Shown piece after piece: positions 58,780-64,000 of a stretch of DNA of 64,000 nt; the stretch's first letter is position 1; every line of letters begins with the position of its first letter. The stretch is taken from positions 111,554,011 to 111,618,010 of the forward strand of contig CM070877.1 in NCBI GenBank assembly GCA_036365515.1. Reading direction: 5' to 3'. Made by a program: the position numbers and the translations under genes. A model generated the notes under the pieces. The model was not told the DNA's origin and searched no databases. It saw only the letters and a list, made by a program, of their open reading frames with translations. Source of the stretch: Torymus aiolomorphi. Its lineage: Eukaryota; Arthropoda; Insecta; Hymenoptera; Torymidae.

Positions 58780-60279
58780 TTGGGCGAAATTTTTAATTTC
58801 ACTAGTAATATTGACACCCGATCTAAATTTGAATTTTTTAAATCATTAGAACCTGGATTACATTTTTTAGAATTTAACACTAATAAATTAAGAAATAATA
58901 TTTTAAAATCATTTGAGAGTTTTTTAAAATCTACCAAAAAACAAAGTTTCTTCGCCAGCAAGATGATAAATGACATTGAAAATACTAATTATTTTCTTCA
59001 ACAACACAAAAATTTACTAGTGACAAAAGTAGATAAGGGAAACGCCACAGTCGTTCTAGATAAAAATACATATATTGACAGTGTTGAAAAACAACTACAG
59101 AATGATAAATATTACAAAGAATTGTCAAAGAACCCCCGCAATAAGTTAATTAGAACTACAACAGCATTTGTAAACCGTTGGTACAATTTAGGCATTTTTC
59201 AAGATTATGAATTTGATCTAAAACCAACGGAAATTAATAAAACAGATCTTGCAAAATGTTACGGTTTAGTTAAAGTACACAAGACTGGACATCCTATACG
59301 TATTATTATTTCCGCCGTTAATTCTCCGACATATAATTTATCTAAATTCTTGAAAAAATTTTTAAACGATAACATTCCAAAAACTAATTCATATGTAAAA
59401 AATAGTTTTCATCTCAAAGAAAGGATAGATTCATTTATTATACCTCCAGGATACACACTAATTAGTTTAGATGTGGTTAGTTTATTCACTAATACAAGCA
59501 AGGAAATTATTATAAAATCAATAGAAGATAATTGGAAATATTTACGCAATAAAATAAATCTTTCTTGTAAAGAGTTTTGTGGAGGTATTAACATAGCCCT
59601 TGACTCCACTCTTTTCCAAGTTAATGACAAATTTTATAAACAAACATTCGGATCTGCGATGGGAAGTCCTGTAAGTCCTGTCTTGTGTGACTTGGCTATG
59701 AGACGCTTGGAGGAACATTGTCTTAATAAACTAAGTTTTGATGTACCTTTATACTTACGCTATGTAGATGACATTCTAATATGTATTCCCATTTGTTTAA
59801 TCGATGAAACTTTGAAAGTGTTTAATAACTTTGACAGTAACCTACAATTTACAGTGGAAACCACAAATAATAATGAAATTAGTTTTCTTGATTTGAAGCT
59901 CATAATTCAAGATAATAATTCAATAATTACTAACTGGTATAGGAAACCTACTCATTCTGGTCGTTACTTAAATTTTAATTCACAGTACCCTTTATCTCAA
60001 AAAATCGCAATAGTCTACACATTAGTAGATTACAGTATCAAATTGTCCGACGTTAAATTCCACAGTGAAAATCTTGAAATATCAAAAAAATTCTTACTAA
60101 CTAATAATTACCCACATAATTTTATTAATAAATATATAAAAAAAAAATTACAAAAAATATACAATTACGCAGCTTCAAATCAAGTGATTTTCAGTAATAA
60201 AAAATTGATAGTTTTACCTTATTTAAAAAATTTGACTCTATTATTAAGAGAATTTTTCACAAAAATAATATTAATGTAA
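58780..60279 (+). pseudogene. PLE C reverse transcriptase
   Basis: 499 residues open: DKGNATVVLDK, CYGLVKVHKTGHPIR, LISLDVVSLFTN, FGSAMGSPVSPVLCDLAM, LRYVDDILI, NWYRKPTHSGRYLNF. The N-terminus is missing by truncation. A lost T near 60225 (relative to B) shifts the frame before the endonuclease. Confidence 0.85.
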
Positions 60280-60317
60280 TTTTCAAATGCATTGACAAAT
60301 TCTCGAGATTTATTCAA

Positions 60318-60677
60318 TTGGGAAAAGATCGAATGTGTCACATAGACAAATGTAACATTGTTTATAAAATAAACTGTAATAACTGCAAAGCTTGTTACAT
60401 AGGCCAATCTTCCAGGCATCTCAAAACTAGAGTAAAGGAACATGATAGCGACTGTAAACATTTTAGAGAGAAATCAGCTTTAGTAGAACATATTAATGAA
60501 ACAACACACTCATTTAACTTTGATAAGGTAAAAATACTAGACACAGAAAATAATAAATTCAAGCGATTGTTCTCTGAAATGCTCCATATTCATGTTAATG
60601 CGAATAATATTAATAGAATGTTAGACACAAACAATTTAAAATTTTGTTATAAAAATTTCCTTAATAATAATGTTTAG
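60318..60677 (+). pseudogene. PLE C GIY-YIG endonuclease
   Basis: 119 residues: CHIDKCNIVYKINCNNCK, CYIGQSSRHLKTRVKEH, ALVEHINETTHSFNF and LFSEMLHIHVN. CxxC between GIY-like and YIG motifs, as usual for the family. The true protein starts upstream in the RT frame. Confidence 0.85.
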
Positions 60678-60951
60678 TATTTTGACTATTAAATTTAGAA
60701 AGCATAGTAGTTCGTTAATTTTATACGTAAGGTGAGACAGGTACAAGTATTGTGTTTATTCACATACACACTCGTATGTCACAGAACATATATAAGAATA
60801 TAATGCGACAGTGAAGCTTGTATTCACCGCTCTACCATCTAGCGTGTTGCCGAAAGTTGTTTTTGTAGAAATAACTGTAAGTTTGTAATAATACGTGATT
60901 TTTGTTTAACATTTGTTTGAATTTACATGTATCTTAACTTTTAGAAATTGG

Positions 60952-61003
60952 AACCTGATGAGGGCCTTGTAACGTACGTCGTTCTGTACGGGCCGAAATG
61001 TCG
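60952..61003 (+). ncRNA. Hammerhead ribozyme candidate in PLE C
   Basis: CCTGATGAGGGCC, a loop containing GTAC/GTAC pairing, GGGCCGAAATGTCG. The full CTGATGA and GAAA core and a GGCC stem II are present, the most canonical of the motifs in this window. Stem III would be very short, as described for Penelope hammerheads, which act best as dimers. Confidence 0.65.
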
Positions 61004-61097
61004 TTATTTATTTTAGTGGATAAATAAGTTGTTAGTATCACCACCCGAGTCTTATTATCCAAATTAATCTATGGCTATCACTAGAGTCATTTAATCA

Positions 61098-61312
61098 GAA
61101 AGTTTATATTGTTAGGGTTTGTCAGCGAGAAGAAATAAAATGGAAAGTAAGACTTCAAGAGTCTTTGCAACCAACTCCGCTCGAAAGCGAAAGTTAGAAT
61201 GCAGAAAATAGGAACGCAAATGCGTTCGAGTAAATACGCAAAGTGTAGCTGCAAATAATACGAGAGCTTCTCGTATTATTGACAAAAGCAAGCAAAGCAA
61301 AGCAAAAGTAAT
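61098..61312. other. Short intervening stretch
   Basis: No coding or RNA signal. GCAAAGCAAAGCAAAAG words precede the LINE poly(A). Confidence 0.5.
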
Positions 61313-61629
61313 TTTTTTTTTTTTTTTTTTTACGAGGGAAACAGTGAAATCTTGCATCAGTCCGGTGGACCAAATGCTCCACCGGACCGCCTGGGCCGCA
61401 TATCCATGCCAGCCCAGGAGACACCGCAAGAGGCTCCGCACTCCCACGGCGTGTGGGATTCCTACCCACTAAAAACACTAACCCTTTCTGCTCTGCACTA
61501 CTGTACAGACCCTCCCCGGCACCGTTTTACACATTACTTCAGGGGAGGGCTTGCTTCGCCTGAGCGGCACCTTCTCACTTCAGATCGGCCGTTGAGACCC
61601 GCAGGGGTCTTTTTTTTTCCCGTGAACAG

Positions 61630-62127
61630 CTACGGCGCCCTGCGGACCGCCGATCTGCTGTTCTCCTCTTCCCTTTTTTGGCGCAAGATCGCCTCCACGT
61701 AGGAGGCGACTTTCGCCCATTGTTGAGGACCTTGGTGCATCAGCCTGACTATATTGTCAGGTGATATGCAGCCAAGGTCCTCTCTAGTGCCCCCCTTTCG
61801 ACGGTCCACCTTCCGCATACGAAGAAGGTGTGGAACACGTCGTCCGGGAGGCCCTCACAATAGGCGCAGCCTGGCTCCGCGACTTTACCCATCTTATGTA
61901 GGTATGCGCGGAACAGGCCGTGCCCCGTCAAGATTTGGGTGAGGTAGTAATTTACCTCACCCTCTTTTCGGAACAGCCAGGTGTCCACTTGTGGGATCAG
62001 CCTGGCCGTCCATCTTCCTTTAGTGGAGGATTCCCACCGATGCTGCCAAGCCTGGATGGTATTGGCCCTGGCCGTTCGGTGGGCCTCCACTACCCCAAGA
62101 GCAGGCTTCTGCTGATGGACGAAGCGT
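61630..62127 (-). pseudogene. R1-like ORF2 C-terminal part
   Basis: RFVHQQKPALG...LTGHGLFRAYLHKMG, then CAYCEGLPDDVFHTFFVC, the CX2C...H...C motif characteristic of R1-group C-termini. A frame change near 61800 leads to the true end (SPDNIVRLMHQGPQQW). Confidence 0.7.
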
Positions 62128-62272
62128 CCCTGATTAAAAAAACCCATTCATTCCTTTAAAAAGCTGTTAGTTGAATCGACTTTAATGAGGATTTTTTACT
62201 GACTTAATACATGGACTATATAGGGAATTTAATAGGATCCAATAGGATTTAATATTTTTTTTTAATCAGGGG
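62128..62272. mobile_element. Small TIR insertion (MITE-like) in the R1-like LINE
   Basis: 145 bp with inverted ends CCCTGATTAAAAAAA. It splits ORF2 between LER and RFVHQQ, which read through in frame if it is removed. GGATCCAATAGGATTTAAT words inside. Family unknown. Confidence 0.6.
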
Positions 62273-63520
62273 TCTCTCCAGTGCAAGAAGGTCGATGGGT
62301 ATTACCCCAGCGACCACTAATATCGCGGGCTCGGAGACCGTGCGGTAAGAGCACGCGATCCGGAGTGCTGCTCTCCGTTGCACCGCGGCGAGACGCTTCC
62401 TGTGCACGTCTTTCCGTAGCGCATCGGCCCAGACCTCCGCTCCGTACAGCATGACGGCTTCGGCGGCACGCATGAGTAGGCGCCTTTTACAAGGCCGGGG
62501 GCCGGCGGTATTGGCCATGAGCCTACTCAGCGAGGCTGTTACTGCTGCCGCCTTTTCCGTCACTATAGTGAGGTGTTCCCTGAAGGTGAGCTTGTTATCA
62601 AGCGTCACCCCGAGGTACCTCACCGCACTCTTTGCCTGTACCGTCGCGTCTCCTACTTGAAAGGGGCACATGGTATTGATGTGCCTCTTCGTGAGTAGCA
62701 CGACCTCCGTCTTCTTTGTGGCTAATTCAAGCCCGTGATCCTCCATCCAGGAGAAAACGCGACGCATTACCCGGTTGAGTAGCAGCCTAGCGAGGTCAAC
62801 GTCTCTGGCTACGATGACCACCGCTATGTCGTCAGCATACCCAACCAGGAAGGTGCCCTCGGGCATTTCCATGCGCAGGATCCCGTCATAGAATACATTC
62901 CATATATCGGGACCCAGCATGGAGCCCTGAGCTGCCCCAGATGTTATTTCCCTCTTTATTGGTCCATCCTCAGTGTCGTAAGTTATCGAGCGGTCCCTCA
63001 GATAATCCCCAAGAATGCGTAAAAGATACGCGGGGATACGAAAGTCCCGCTCGAAAGCTTCCAGCGCCTTGTCCCACCTAACTGAGTTAAACGCGTTTTT
63101 AACGTCCAAGGTGGCCAGCAGACAAATAGGGCGAGAGAAATGGTTGCCCTGTTCCGTTGACCTGGCGGCATTTACCACCTCCTGGATTGCATCTACGGTT
63201 GACTTATCTCGCCTGAAGCCATACTGCCGCGGAGCCAGATCTCCGAACGCACTTATGGCTGCCTGGAGGCGAGGTTTCAGCAGTTTCTCCAGAAGTTTTC
63301 CCGCCGTGTCTAGCATGCACAGCGGGCGGTAGGCCGACGGGCTGTCTGCTGGACCCTTGTCCTTGCTGATGAGGACAAGTCTCGCTGTCTTCCATCGGGC
63401 AGGAAAAATGCCCGCCTTCAGGCAGGAGTTGTACATGTCCAGCAAGAGGCGCGGGTGACTGCCGCCGATGGCTTTCAGCAGCTCTGCTGGTAATCCATCC
63501 GGCCCCGGAGCTCTCTTATT
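62273..63520 (-). pseudogene. R1-like reverse transcriptase (5'-truncated)
   Basis: Open for over 410 residues: RAPGPDGLPAEL, RLVLISKDKG, YRPLCMLDTAGKLLE, RQYGFRRDKSTVDAI, ATLDVKNAFNSVRW (first Asp), AAQGSMLGPDIWNVFYDG, VGYADDIAVV (YADD), TKKTEVVLLT and VRYLGVTLD. Endonuclease and ORF1 are missing. The residues upstream of about 63520 are (AAT)n translation. Confidence 0.85.
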
Positions 63521-63548
63521 AAGCAAAAGTAATAAGCGTAAGCAAATC

Positions 63549-63598
<50 letters not shown>
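63549..63598. repeat. (AAT)n microsatellite
   Basis: Seventeen or so AAT units between the truncated LINE and the satellite. Confidence 0.95.
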
Positions 63599-63602
<4 letters not shown>

Positions 63603-63969
63603 CAAATTCGCGCGGCACTTATCTCCTGGGCATCAGCGTTTCGAGGTGCACCGAAATAGTCCTGAAAAACGTATTCAGCGAGTCAAAAAACCCCCAGGTA
63701 CACTCAAATCCGCGAGAAAGTTATCTTCTGGGCCTGTCGCTGTCCACAGAAATAGTCCTCAAAAACGTGCTCAGCAGGTCGAAAACCCCCCAGGATCACT
63801 CAAATTCGCGAGGTAGTTATCTTCTGGGCATCAGCGTTTCGAATTGCACCGAAATGTTCCTCAAATAGATGCTCAGCAGGTCGAAAAAACCCCCCAGGTA
63901 CACTCACATACACGAGAAAGTTATCTCCTGAGCGTGTCGCTTTCCACCGAAACAGTCCTCCAAAACGTA
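63599..63969 (+). repeat. Satellite-like tandem repeat, ~100-bp monomers alternating in two types
   Basis: CACTCAAAT-type starts at 63599, 63701, 63797 and 63901. Monomers 1 and 3 share GGGCATCAGCGTTTCGA, monomers 2 and 4 share TGTCGCT.TCCAC, so the higher-order unit is about 200 bp. Ends at a C tract (63972-63984) near the window edge. Confidence 0.8.
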
Positions 63970-64000
63970 CTCCCCCCCCCCCCCGCTCCGCCCTAGGAAT

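Larger units (their letters stand above)
58721..61097 (+). mobile_element. Penelope-like element C (plus), 5'-truncated
   Basis: Head-to-head with B2. The junction at 58720-58723 shows a few bases (AAGT) that fit both copies. It contains most of the RT and the endonuclease, the 3' UTR and a complete hammerhead-containing terminal repeat ending about 61097 (CATTTAATCA, as at the 5' end of B near 55850). Confidence 0.85.
61313..63520 (-). mobile_element. R1-like LINE, 5'-truncated, with poly(A) tail
   Basis: On minus: partial RT, C-terminal zinc-knuckle region, 3' UTR (with AGACCCCTGCGGGTCT hairpin-like sequence near 61590) and about 20 A at 61313-61333. Poly(A) argues against 28S-specific R1 insertion and for a relative. 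Truncated at about 63520 next to (AAT)n. Confidence 0.8.

Overview
This window is eukaryotic, AT-rich, non-coding-dominated DNA. It most likely comes from an arthropod and probably an insect: the mix of Penelope-like retroelements, a Ty3/gypsy element, R1-type and APE-type LINEs, CACTG-ended TA elements and Helitron-like ends fits that, and a hymenopteran is my unproven guess. I see no complete host protein-coding gene. Nearly every long reading frame belongs to a transposable element, and most of those are broken by frameshifts, stops or nested insertions.

Layout. 1-2046 is a GC- and CpG-rich, low-complexity block, possibly the 5' end or promoter of a host gene lying to the left. 2047-14314 is AT-rich and holds microsatellites, two TA-flanked terminal-inverted-repeat elements (4048-4753 and 10674-11780), a 2.8 kb palindrome (5018-7792), a 718-bp-spaced duplication and a Helitron-type 3' end. 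14321-22663 is an 8.3 kb palindromic element with a CGCTCC target duplication, arrays of a palindromic ATCATGTGAT motif at both ends, a nested inner palindrome and four tandem 969-bp units that are themselves self-complementary. 23086-26212 holds Helitron-like repeats, a tRNA-like sequence and another member of the CACTG family. 26213-29928 is Penelope-like element A with inverted terminal repeats carrying hammerhead-ribozyme-like motifs. 30881-34440 is a repeat-rich block with Helitron/Helentron-like signatures.

34635-47424 is a 12.8 kb Ty3/gypsy retrotransposon on the minus strand: 1351-bp LTRs, GTAG target duplication, TATA box, primer binding site, polypurine tract, gag, protease, RT-RNase H and integrase. 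It carries an unusual 3.8 kb 3' region with a cysteine-rich accessory frame. 47429-48505 holds two adjacent inverted-repeat structures. 48579-52855 is a decayed APE-type LINE into which two CACTG elements inserted precisely at TA. It is cut off by a cluster of three Penelope-like copies (52855-61097: two head-to-tail on minus, one inverted on plus). The middle copy is interrupted by a 1576-bp solo LTR with GTGAC duplications. 61313-63520 is a 5'-truncated R1-like LINE with poly(A), and the window ends in an (AAT)n run and a dimeric satellite.

The best candidate for an undescribed system is the family of TA-flanked CACTGA-ended elements. They share a scattered AAAAATTACTATGTTGG-like subterminal motif, and three of them are in or beside tRNA-like sequences with A- and B-box matches followed by T runs. 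They look like DNA-transposon ends combined with a Pol III promoter module. The 8.3 kb palindrome is the second.
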